Positions 38,779-45,098 of a DNA stretch of 64,000 nt are shown piece after piece (within the stretch, counting starts at the first letter, position 1; every line of letters starts with the position of its first letter). The notes beneath the pieces are model-generated. The model was not told the DNA's origin. It saw nothing but the letters and a program-made list of their open reading frames with translations, and did not search any database. This DNA is from Hydractinia symbiolongicarpus. Lineage: Eukaryota > Cnidaria > Hydrozoa > Anthoathecata > Hydractiniidae. The stretch lies in assembly GCF_029227915.1 (NCBI RefSeq), contig NC_079881.1, positions 24,591,501 to 24,655,500 of the forward strand. The letters run 5' to 3'. The translations under genes and the position numbers were made by a program.

Positions 38779-38921
38779 TGTTGCGAATACTGGAATGGTT
38801 GGTCTGGGTTTTATGCCAGCGCAAGAAAGTTGAGAGGATTTTACCCAAGGTGGAATACATCGATACCGAGGTCATAGACGACTCTGATGTCATAGACTCC
38901 GAGGCTATCGTATTAAAATAA
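38778..38921 (+). CDS. 47-residue ORF linked to the previous gene by a TAATG overlap
   Basis: This small frame overlaps the preceding stop by one base and ends 30 bp before the next gene. The product begins with a Trp/Leu-rich hydrophobic stretch (MLRILEWLVWVLC), then a basic patch QRKKVERI, then an acidic tail with two similar turns (DTEVIDDSDVIDSEAIV). It fills the only gap in the tight run of small genes and fits a small membrane-peripheral protein. Support is position and overlap only, so it could be chance. Confidence 0.45.
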   Translation: MLRILEWLVWVLCQRKKVERILPKVEYIDTEVIDDSDVIDSEAIVLK

Positions 38922-38951
38922 CGCCACTATATTATACCGGATTATATAAAC

Positions 38952-39377
38952 ATGGCTTCAATTGCAATGATGTTGGGAGGTGCCTTCGCGAACGCTTTGG
39001 CCTTCACCGGATCAAGCTACCTCTTTTCAAGTTTATCAAAGGATAGGATAGATAAGGAACGGAAGCGGCATGATCTGGCCATAGAACAGCTGCAAAAGGC
39101 TCAGGTTATATGGCAACGTAAAAGACAAGAGAGGGTTGACTTTATCAATAAGCAGCTCAGACTTGAGAAGAAGGCCGAGGGTAAATTCACGGAGCTGGAT
39201 GACGCGATGCGGGAATATAAAAAAGTATTTGGAGGGTCACCTCTCACAGATATTCCGCGCAAGCCCGTAATGAGCGACTTTTATACACCCAGCAACGGCC
39301 AACATGAACGGGAATTGGCATTTATCGCGCTAAGCATGATTGGTGTCGGGGGCGCCGTGTGGTATTTCGAAAAATAG
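38952..39377 (+). CDS. Conserved Polinton protein with two terminal hydrophobic segments
   Basis: This encodes 141 residues. An N-terminal hydrophobic segment (IAMMLGGAFANALAFTGSSYLF, about 4-25) is followed by a long charged helix rich in Lys, Arg and Gln (about 30-75), then GKFTELDDAMREYKKVFG and a proline-containing DIPRKPVMSDFYTPS stretch. The final segment is hydrophobic (LAFIALSMIGVGGAVWYF, about 121-138). The charged middle likely forms a coiled coil. I recall close relatives in cnidarian Polintons with no assigned function. It is the last + strand gene of this run and faces a minus-strand gene across a hairpin. Confidence 0.65.
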   Translation: MASIAMMLGGAFANALAFTGSSYLFSSLSKDRIDKERKRHDLAIEQLQKAQVIWQRKRQERVDFINKQLRLEKKAEGKFTELDDAMREYKKVFGGSPLTDIPRKPVMSDFYTPSNGQHERELAFIALSMIGVGGAVWYFEK

Positions 39378-39394
39378 TACCATGCCGCGGGTAT

Positions 39395-39419
39395 TATGTT
39401 ACATGTGTCATGTAACATA
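39395..39419. terminator. Hairpin between converging genes (TTAC/GTAA family)
   Basis: Perfect 11-bp stem TATGTTACATG / CATGTAACATA with a 3-nt TGT loop. It sits in the 55-bp gap between the 3' ends of a + and a - gene, so the symmetric hairpin could end transcripts from both sides. Same stem and loop size as the hairpin behind the ATPase. Confidence 0.6.
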
Positions 39420-39432
39420 TATTCCAGATCCG

Positions 39433-40713
39433 CTAACGCTTTGTCACCATGTAGGTGTATATCAGACCTCCGATTCCGACTATCAAAGCCCACAGGTTTT
39501 GACTCAACCAACCGACCGCTTCCTTTGCTCTATTTAGGATCCACGATACGATGGATCCAATTATACCCGGTAGGGACGCGGCTGCGGCACCGGCTAATCT
39601 ACCCAGGAGAGATCCCAGCGCGCTCAGCTTGTTCTTTATCCATTCCCTCGCACCACCTTCGGTTTTTTCATGATTTTTTGTATTACCGGTGGATGACCCC
39701 CCGCCCCCTGGTGTCAAAGTTTCAACTAGAAGGCCGATAACCATACCAAATGCCGTTAGTACACTGACGATGGTGATACCCTGCTCACGGAATAGCGTTC
39801 GTATCTTTTCACCCAATGTAGTTTCTTTGTCAAGTACTTTGGTAATCGTCTCCCTGATGCCTTTTATTTGACTGTTAAGTTTACCTTTTAGAATATCGAT
39901 AATCTCTTGCCGGCCTTTCAACTCATTTTGCAAACCTTTCAACCTTTCTTTCGCTTCATTTTGTTGTTCCTCGGTCATATTTGGTGTGTTTTCCATCTCT
40001 TCCAACTTGTTTTTTTCTCTGTCAATATGCTGTTCGAGCTGAACCTTTTTTGCAACTTCATCCTGAAGACTTCCTCGTATGTTTCTCAATGATCTATCCA
40101 ATCCTAGCAATTCACGCATAGGATATTCAAATAGATCACCGGTCTGGGTTGCTTCATGGTCTACAGATTGTTGTTTGACCAATGAAATTAAATCTTCCGC
40201 ACTGTTTAAAACATCTCCAGACATGGTTTCTAATTCTATATCGGTCGCATTCTCTATTTTATCCGGTGACGGTAGTCTCTCTTCTATTTTGTTTAGCCTA
40301 GCGGCCTGTCGGGGGGTAATACTACCTTTCGGTATATCAAACCCCAAATTGCGCAGCCTGTTCTTGCCCAGTATATCCGCAATGGTGCCGACGGTCCTTA
40401 GAGATCCGCCACTTGTCAGCGGTTTGTTACTATCCTTGTAATATAGGTCATGTCCGCGATACTCAAACAGATCGGTATGTATCACGCTCGGGTTCTCGTT
40501 TGGATATATAGTTAGTAGCTTCTCATAGAGCGATTTAACCAGCTCACTGGTAACTCTGGAGCGCAGAGAGGTTTCTCCACCGAATGATGTCTCCTCATCA
40601 GGTGTGTGTATCTGCACACGCGTGCGCTCCCTCGGTACCAGAGGTGTGGAGTCATCGGTACCCTCGTCGGGTTGACCATGGTCACCAAACGGATCAATAT
40701 CAATGTCCGCCAT
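39433..40713 (-). CDS. Coiled-coil and membrane protein conserved in Polintons
   Basis: The ATG at 40713 gives 426 residues beginning MADIDIDPFGDHG. The frame is open further upstream, but that part overlaps the divergent gene and is rejected. In order: an acidic N-terminus; ETSFGG (41-46); a globular part with LFEYRGHDLYYKDS (82-95) and DILGKNRLRNLGF (113-125); a long coiled coil (about 215-295, VAKKVQLEQHIDREKNKLEEM); a membrane segment (about 313-332); a Gly/Ser linker; an Ala-rich amphipathic part, AAAASLPGIIGSIVSWIL (376-393); and a final membrane segment (about 405-422). The family is known to me from cnidarian Polintons without a function. A virion tail, membrane-fusion or membrane-scaffold role is speculation. 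The frame is intact. Confidence 0.7.
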   Translation of the reverse strand: MADIDIDPFGDHGQPDEGTDDSTPLVPRERTRVQIHTPDEETSFGGETSLRSRVTSELVKSLYEKLLTIYPNENPSVIHTDLFEYRGHDLYYKDSNKPLTSGGSLRTVGTIADILGKNRLRNLGFDIPKGSITPRQAARLNKIEERLPSPDKIENATDIELETMSGDVLNSAEDLISLVKQQSVDHEATQTGDLFEYPMRELLGLDRSLRNIRGSLQDEVAKKVQLEQHIDREKNKLEEMENTPNMTEEQQNEAKERLKGLQNELKGRQEIIDILKGKLNSQIKGIRETITKVLDKETTLGEKIRTLFREQGITIVSVLTAFGMVIGLLVETLTPGGGGSSTGNTKNHEKTEGGAREWIKNKLSALGSLLGRLAGAAAASLPGIIGSIVSWILNRAKEAVGWLSQNLWALIVGIGGLIYTYMVTKR

Positions 40714-40753
40714 TATTTTATTTAAAGGATAGTTTTTTCCTAATATAATAGAA
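40714..40753. promoter_or_regulatory. Divergent promoter region with TTAAAG motif
   Basis: The start codons of the minus-strand 426-residue gene and the + strand 161-residue gene are only 40 bp apart. The gap holds TTAAAG at 40722 (32 nt before the + ATG) and CTAATATAATAG directly before that ATG, like the leader of the gene at 34906. Confidence 0.45.
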
Positions 40754-41239
40754 ATGGCAGAGAGTTCTAGTACCAGAGAAGAAACTTTTAAAACGGATAT
40801 ATCCAATTCCCAACTTGAGGAGCTGGTGAAATTACGAGGCAAGTTCCCAGACAGGACACACGAACACGGAGGATCTCTGATCATATGGTCGATTCTGGAG
40901 GGATTATCCGGAACCGCAGCAATTACCGGCTCGATAGCGACCGCGGTGACCATTATTAGAAATTTGGGCGGTACCCATGGAAATTACATGTGGAATTCGG
41001 GTATGTGTCTATTGGGCTCGGCTTCCTATGCGGTTACCGCCCAATATGTTAGGACATATCGGGAGAAACTTATCAAATTAAGAGCCGCATATCGCGTTGT
41101 GCAAAATGCCATCGATGTTTTCGATAAAACGCTACTCTGGCACACTCGGATCTGTAGAGCCGATTTTGAGAATTTGTGTGATACGTATCATAGAACGCTC
41201 AAGGATCTGGATAAACTGGATATAGGTTATTTAGAGTAA
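40754..41239 (+). CDS. Membrane-hairpin protein, first of two paralogues
   Basis: This encodes 161 residues. It shares an ordered pattern with the next gene: S-Q-L-x-E-L-x-K-L-R-x-K-F at about 19-31, a long hydrophobic stretch (about 43-95, with AAITGSIATAVTIIRNL), YR-x-KL (about 102-106), then NAIDVFDKTL and a C-terminal helix ending LKDLDKLDIG. The two hydrophobic parts could cross a membrane as a hairpin. This copy is shorter, and its hydrophobic core is less glycine-rich than the second copy. Function unknown. Expression is probably from the divergent region just upstream. Confidence 0.6.
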   Translation: MAESSSTREETFKTDISNSQLEELVKLRGKFPDRTHEHGGSLIIWSILEGLSGTAAITGSIATAVTIIRNLGGTHGNYMWNSGMCLLGSASYAVTAQYVRTYREKLIKLRAAYRVVQNAIDVFDKTLLWHTRICRADFENLCDTYHRTLKDLDKLDIGYLE

Positions 41240-41266
41240 AGTTTTTTTCTTTGTAGTAACCACACA

Positions 41267-41854
41267 ATGGCAGAGATTTATCCGAAGCTACCCACGGCTC
41301 CCGAGTATTCGAGCGAGCAGGACAAGTTTAATACTAATACCGTGAACTCTCAACTTGGGGAGCTTAGAAAATTACGTGATAAGTTCAATACAAAATATGA
41401 GAAATATAACAAGACGCTGCACAGACTGGTGCTTTTAAATGCCAGCGCCACGGCCCTAACCGTCGCTTCGGGCATAGGTTCGGTGGTAACCGGTGCCACG
41501 CTCATCGGAATCCCCGCTTCCGTGGGATTGGGAGCCGTAGCACTGTCCGGAACCATTTTCACGGGCTCCGTCATGGCCCTGATTAAAAGATATCGGAGCA
41601 AGCTTGACAAGGTCATGAAATTATATGATGTTGCGACGTCCGCCATAGCCGTGTTTGAAAACTCCGTCTCGCGGGCTCTGAATAATGATGACATTAGTCA
41701 CATCGAATTTCAAACCCTGAGCGGTATATACTACGAAGCTCTGAAAAAGATGATGAAAACCGACAGAAAGATGGAGAGCGAAACTCGCAACCAGTTTGAA
41801 AAAAGTCTAATGGACCAGGTTCAAAGCCTCAGAAGAACCGTAAATCAAGGTTAG
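41267..41854 (+). CDS. Membrane-hairpin protein, second of two paralogues
   Basis: This encodes 195 residues and starts 27 bp after the previous gene. It repeats that gene's pattern: NSQLGELRKLRDKF (about 26-39), a long Gly/Ala/Val-rich hydrophobic region (about 53-106, SGIGSVVTGATLIG, VGLGAVALSG), YRSKLDKVMKLYDVATSAIAVFENSVSRAL, then IEFQTLSGIYYEALKKM. It looks like the better-preserved member of a tandem duplication. The glycine-rich hydrophobic hairpin between charged helices recalls membrane-perturbing apolipoprotein-L-like or virion membrane proteins, but that is only a structural resemblance. Confidence 0.62.
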   Translation: MAEIYPKLPTAPEYSSEQDKFNTNTVNSQLGELRKLRDKFNTKYEKYNKTLHRLVLLNASATALTVASGIGSVVTGATLIGIPASVGLGAVALSGTIFTGSVMALIKRYRSKLDKVMKLYDVATSAIAVFENSVSRALNNDDISHIEFQTLSGIYYEALKKMMKTDRKMESETRNQFEKSLMDQVQSLRRTVNQG

Positions 41855-42045
41855 TGATGTGCGCATGTACACCGCTCGCATATTTCGTGTGCTATTTGAA
41901 AAATTAATATGTAAGTCGGTTTGTGACATTATGTGGCGCGATCGTCCCCAAGACTGAGCCATAGCGGCCCTATCTGCCGACCGCCCCGCGCGATCCTCGG
42001 CACAATCATCTTTACCTGTTTCTGGTAAAGATATCGTCCCCTTTT
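41855..42045. other. Intergenic gap with inverted copies of sequence beside the left end
   Basis: This stretch lies between the 3' ends of the paralogue and integrase genes. Two parts match, on the opposite strand, the sequence just inside the left terminal repeat: 41923-41939 matches about 33100-33117, and 42003-42033 matches about 33053-33084 with very few changes. Between them is a GC-rich insert (CGGCCCTATCTGCCGACCG) absent from the left copy. The reading frames here have no independent support. Confidence 0.6.
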
Positions 42046-43023
42046 TCACCAACCTTGCACATAATCAGGAGGTAATTTTGTATCTTCGGGTATTAACATC
42101 AATTTCTCTTTTACAAAAGCCTGTCCAGGTCCGTCTTGAACATAGTACATTACACGGTTACCAGGTTGCGCTATTACCTCACGCAATCTATATGTGTTTT
42201 TCGACCATATTCTATCGGTTGCCCGTCTCCGCCCATCATCATGCTCTTCACCAGGTTGTAGTAGATATCTATACAGGCCATCTTTAGGTAATTCTACTTC
42301 AGGTGGATAGCTCTCTTGATTAACCAAAGGCACCTCTTTCATTATAATAGCATCTTTTGGTTTCATACCAATCATCTGCGTCTTTGTATCGTTTAGCCTA
42401 TCAATCAGTTTATACAGATGCTTAACCCATGTAGATGATACCTTTTCCGAATCATTCAGTTCTTGGGCATCTTGTATTTTGAATAAATTTTCGGCAAGTA
42501 TCTTGTTCAACGCCTCAACAAAATCTGTGTGCGTATGCTTATATTTTGTAGTCGCTCTTTTAATTTCAACCTTATGCTTCTCCAACAGCTTTGATACATC
42601 TGCCTTGAATTCTGAACCGTTATCACATTGGAAAGTTTTCGGATAAGTTAATGGTCCTGCCTTGTAGATGTCCTCAATCATAGCGGCAACCTCTTTGGCT
42701 TTCTTAGTCCTCAAAGGTCGGGCTACCTTGTATCTGGAAGCAGCATCGATTCCCGACAAAATGTACTTATATTTATTACCATACAGTATGTCACCGGGCA
42801 TGTACAATAAATCGAATTGATGTAAATCATTAGGGGTGGTAACTTCATAATGTGGTCTTTCAACATGTTTTGGGGCGGGTAAATGTACTTGCCAAAATGC
42901 TTGCTTTGATAGCCACTTCTTAATCTCCTTTGGCCCGAAGCCGAATACTCTTAAATTCTGAACAGCCTTTTGTCCTTTCCATAAATTTTGAGGTTGATAG
43001 TAAGTCTCTTGAAGTTTTGACAT
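42046..43023 (-). CDS. INT: Retroviral-type integrase (DD35E), Polinton INT
   Basis: This encodes 325 residues. The N-terminal helical part (residues 8-49) has YYQPQ, LWKGQKAVQNL and WLSKQAFWQVHLPAPK. The catalytic core carries D71 (HQFDLLYMP), D134 (FQCDNGSEF) and E170 (TDFVEALNKIL), with 35 residues between D134 and E170, so all three active-site residues are in place. The C-terminus (about 268-318) has an SH3/chromodomain-like strand region, WSKNTYRLREVIAQPG and GQAFVKEKLMLIP. It would bind the inverted ends and join them to target DNA, here probably producing the ATCGC duplication. The gene is intact, on the minus strand, and divergent from the SAP gene across 91 bp. Confidence 0.92.
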   Translation of the reverse strand: MSKLQETYYQPQNLWKGQKAVQNLRVFGFGPKEIKKWLSKQAFWQVHLPAPKHVERPHYEVTTPNDLHQFDLLYMPGDILYGNKYKYILSGIDAASRYKVARPLRTKKAKEVAAMIEDIYKAGPLTYPKTFQCDNGSEFKADVSKLLEKHKVEIKRATTKYKHTHTDFVEALNKILAENLFKIQDAQELNDSEKVSSTWVKHLYKLIDRLNDTKTQMIGMKPKDAIIMKEVPLVNQESYPPEVELPKDGLYRYLLQPGEEHDDGRRRATDRIWSKNTYRLREVIAQPGNRVMYYVQDGPGQAFVKEKLMLIPEDTKLPPDYVQGW

Positions 43024-43114
43024 GTTTTATTTATGCACACCTTTATTTATCTCCTTTTTGTGTTATGATGTGGTACGATAAAAGTGCTTAAAGTTTTTCA
43101 TATATTATATTAAT
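43024..43114. promoter_or_regulatory. Divergent region between integrase and SAP gene
   Basis: 91 bp, AT-rich. TTAAAG at 43088 lies 27 nt before the SAP-gene ATG, followed by CATATATTATATTAATATG. On the integrase side a short purine-rich leader precedes the start codon. Likely a shared promoter. Confidence 0.45.
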
Positions 43115-43384
43115 ATGTCAGACATGGATACCACACCGGATTATAAATTGATGAAACTGAGAGAGTTGCGAGAGGTTGCCAAATCCCGCGGAATTAAGTA
43201 TATCGTGGGTATGAGAAAGGCTAAACTGGTTGAGGTGATTGAGAAGAATGATCTCGACCCATCCTACACCATCGATCTGGATACCAAGAAGGAATGGTAT
43301 GGATACTGTTCAAGGTGGAGATCGAAAAACAGGGAGGCATATCTAAAAGCTCAAAAACGTTATAACTACAAAAGATCCAAGTGA
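43115..43384 (+). CDS. Small SAP-domain protein
   Basis: This encodes 89 residues. Residues about 12-46 fit a SAP DNA-binding motif (LMKLRELREVAKSRGIKY, then MRKAKLVEVIEKN): two helices joined by a glycine turn, with the usual L-x2-L-R-x2-A-K-x-R-G-I spacing. The tail is very basic and aromatic (about 55-89, KEWYGYCSRWRSKNREAYLK), which would favour nucleic-acid binding. In Polintons, SAP modules commonly head the polymerase; here it is also a free gene. A 10-bp hairpin lies 12 bp behind the stop. A role in packing or copying element DNA is inferred. Confidence 0.75.
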   Translation: MSDMDTTPDYKLMKLRELREVAKSRGIKYIVGMRKAKLVEVIEKNDLDPSYTIDLDTKKEWYGYCSRWRSKNREAYLKAQKRYNYKRSK

Positions 43385-43395
43385 TTGGGTATTTT

Positions 43396-43419
43396 TTTGT
43401 TACTCAGACGAGTAACAAA
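43396..43419 (+). terminator. Hairpin behind the SAP gene (TTGTTAC family)
   Basis: Perfect 10-bp stem TTTGTTACTC / GAGTAACAAA with an AGAC loop, preceded by a T run. Nearly the same as the hairpin behind the RING gene (loop GGAC, one G-T pair). Confidence 0.6.
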
Positions 43420-43739
43420 TGTTGGTGGGTGGGTACCCATGGTGTACCGGTCACGACCCTCTAGGTGCCGGTGGGTGGGTACCCATGGTGGAGCGACGTT
43501 GGTATCATAAAACGTGTTTTACCGCCATGGGGTCGGGTGGTTGTCTTGCGAACGAAGCTCCTCACGATCCTCGCGACCTCGGAGGTCCTGATTTTTTTCC
43601 CTGGGGGGGTACCCACCCACATTTACACTCCGGTGGTTGTCTTGCGAACGAAGCCCCTCACGATCCTCAACCCCGGTGGTTGTCTTGCGAACGAAGCCCC
43701 TCACGATCCTCCACCCCGGTTTACGATTTATAAAAATGT
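43420..43739. repeat. GC-rich intergenic repeat region
   Basis: About 320 bp without a gene. GGTGGGTGGGTACCCATGGT occurs at 43424 and 43470, and the inverse GGGTACCCACCCA at 43608. A 43-bp unit (GGTGGTTGTCTTGCGAACGA...) stands in tandem at 43632-43674 and 43675-43717, with a diverged copy at 43536. Part of the block reappears behind the RING gene (44331-44477). The open frames over it are repeat artefacts. It may be regulatory or a recombination hot spot. Confidence 0.7.
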
Positions 43740-43776
43740 CTTAAAGATTACAAAATCGTATATCATAGCCAGGCAT
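43740..43776 (+). promoter_or_regulatory. 37-bp leader motif, copy 1 (before RING gene)
   Basis: The block begins CTTAAAGATTACAAAATCG and ends in the AT of the start codon. It recurs twice before the polymerase gene (44478 and 44515). TTAAAG lies 34 nt before the ATG here and in the polymerase copy. A promoter plus 5' leader is the simplest reading. Confidence 0.55.
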
Positions 43777-44290
43777 GTCTTCAGGAATCGTTCTCGATTT
43801 GATACACAGTAGAGAATATATTGATGACTTTGATCTTTTCACGGTCCCTGATTTAAGAGCCAGAGCGAGGTACCTTGGCCTACGTGGATACTCGCGGCTC
43901 AGAAGGGCTGAGCTTATCGAATTACTGTTATCAACAGTACCCGCAAGATATCCCGATATAACTTTACCGCTCGTCATAGGGATGCTGGATCTCGAAGTGA
44001 CCGAATTTTCTGGACCCGTGATGAGGCCAAATGTATCAGTGCCAAGACCGCTACCGGCACCTGGACCGATACCGGCGCAGCTTGAGGTTGATGATGATGA
44101 GGACGCTGATGACATTGATGAAGATGATAGATGTATCATTTGTCTTTCTAAACGAAAGACCGCAACCATTGTTCATGGTAGAGCGGGGCATTTTTGCTGC
44201 TGTCTATCATGTGCATATAAATTGGAGAATAGAAGGGATAAATGTCCCATATGTCGGGCACCAATAGATTTTGTCATTAGACAATATTGA
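43775..44290 (+). CDS. SAP-like plus MDM2-type RING finger protein
   Basis: This encodes 171 residues. Residues about 22-52 are a SAP-like motif (FTVPDLRARARYLGLRGY, then SRLRRAELIELLL) very close to the one heading the polymerase gene. A Pro-rich linker (about 84-102) and an acidic stretch (EVDDDEDADDIDEDD, 104-118) follow. The C-terminus is a RING: C120, C123, H134, H139, C143, C146, C157, C160, a C2H2C4 order as in MDM2-type E3 ligases, ending a few residues from the terminus as in MDM2 and IAP proteins. It probably recruits a ubiquitin-conjugating enzyme; SAP suggests a DNA-associated target. The substrate is unknown. The gene is intact, has its own 37-bp leader, and a hairpin follows it. 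Confidence 0.8.
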   Translation: MSSGIVLDLIHSREYIDDFDLFTVPDLRARARYLGLRGYSRLRRAELIELLLSTVPARYPDITLPLVIGMLDLEVTEFSGPVMRPNVSVPRPLPAPGPIPAQLEVDDDEDADDIDEDDRCIICLSKRKTATIVHGRAGHFCCCLSCAYKLENRRDKCPICRAPIDFVIRQY

Positions 44291-44306
44291 ACGCGAATTC
44301 CCGGCT

Positions 44307-44330
44307 TTTGTTACTCGGACGGGTAACAAA
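44307..44330 (+). terminator. Hairpin behind the RING gene (TTGTTAC family)
   Basis: 10-bp stem TTTGTTACTC / GGGTAACAAA with one G-T pair and a GGAC loop, 16 bp behind the stop codon. Confidence 0.6.
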
Positions 44331-44477
44331 TATCCCGAGGTGTCGATGGGTGGGTACCCATGGTGTATCGATGTATGTATCACAAAGCGTGTTTTACTAC
44401 AATTTAGCATGGTGGTTGCCCCACAAACTAGGACACTCACGACCCTCCAACACGGTTTACGATTTTTAGAAAAATGA
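44331..44477. repeat. Partial copy of the SAP/RING intergenic block
   Basis: This gap repeats, in the same order, parts of 43420-43739: ATGGGTGGGTACCCATGGT (44346), a GTATCACAAAGCGTGTTTTAC-like string, GGTGGTTG, CACGACCCTC and GGTTTACGATTT. With the hairpin before it and the leader after it, the unit looks like a duplicated intergenic cassette. Confidence 0.65.
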
Positions 44478-44551
44478 CTTAAAGATTACAAAATCGTATA
44501 TCATAGCCAAACATCTTAAAGATTACAAAATCGTATATCACAACCAAGCAT
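44478..44551 (+). promoter_or_regulatory. 37-bp leader motif, copies 2 and 3 in tandem (before polymerase)
   Basis: Two head-to-tail copies, 44478-44514 and 44515-44551. The second ends in the polymerase start codon, exactly as copy 1 ends in the RING start codon. Copy 2 has lost that ATG context (AACATCT). Confidence 0.6.
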
Positions 44552-45098
44552 GACTTCGAGAAATACAGTTGTTGAATTAAGAGCTCTCGCTAGAGAACGC
44601 GGCCTACGTGGCTACTCAAGGCTCAGAAAGGCCGATTATTGACACCCACTATTGACACCCACTACTGTGTCAGCACCCATACCGGTGCCAAGACCCACCA
44701 GACCCGTACCCGTGCCGAGACCAATTAGACCCGTACCCGTGCCGAGACCCACTAGACCCATACCAGCACCGAGACCCACTAGACCCGTACCCGTGCCGAG
44801 ACCAATTAGACCCATACCCGTGCCGAGACCCACTAGACCCGTACCAGCGCCGAGACCGGTACCAGCACCCATACCGGCACCGAGACCAGGCACTAGCCAA
44901 CAAGACATGGATTTGAAAAGCAAGTTGATCGAATGGAGGGACTGGTTAATAAATCATGTACCTAAGGCTATTAAGGATAAAGCGAGCAAAGCTTTCAAAA
45001 CCATGAATGATAAGATCATGGGTTTGTATAAAAAGGGCAGTGGAGAGGAAGAGGTGGAGGAAGAGGTGGAGGAGGAGGAGAAAGAGGAGGAAGACTAA
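44550..45098 (+). pseudogene. Polymerase 5' piece: SAP module, Pro-rich repeats, linker
   Basis: From the ATG behind the 37-bp leader, 30 codons encode a SAP motif (VVELRALARERGLRGYSRL) and stop at TGA 44640-44642. The same frame then reopens and runs to 45098. A 13-bp unit, ATTGACACCCACT, stands twice in tandem exactly at this stop, so a slip made or moved it. After the Pro-Arg repeats comes the linker KLIEWRDWLINHVPKAIKDK (from 44922), then an all-purine Glu-rich tract ending in a stop. The next frame (-1) is open from 45032, so the break lies within the purine tract. Confidence 0.7.
44676..44890 (+). repeat. Proline/arginine-coding minisatellite
   Basis: Tandem degenerate units of about 27 bp encode VPVPRPTRP-like repeats (also IRP and IPAPRP variants). 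It is built from CCCGTACCCGTGCCGAGACC and lies inside the polymerase 5' region; such tracts expand and contract easily. Confidence 0.8.

Noticed and set aside
40714-40953. Upstream in-frame extension of the minus-strand 426-residue protein
   Set aside because: It lies opposite the coding start of the divergent gene and would remove the shared promoter gap; the ATG at 40713 gives a natural N-terminus.
41807-42052. 81-codon minus-strand ORF behind the integrase
   Set aside because: Overlaps the 3' end of the paralogue gene and the inverted-repeat segment; no recognisable pattern.
43419-43812. Overlapping Gly/Trp-rich + strand ORFs between the SAP and RING genes
   Set aside because: They translate the 43-bp tandem repeat and the GGGTACCC boxes; three frames are open at once, a sign of repeat composition.
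43396-44330. Hairpins considered as rho-independent bacterial terminators
   Set aside because: The gene set and satellite show a eukaryotic setting, and the T runs are before rather than after most stems, so the bacterial model does not apply.
44636-44923. Minus-strand ORF rich in Gly and Leu opposite the Pro-Arg repeats
   Set aside because: It is the reverse reading of the minisatellite inside the polymerase 5' region.
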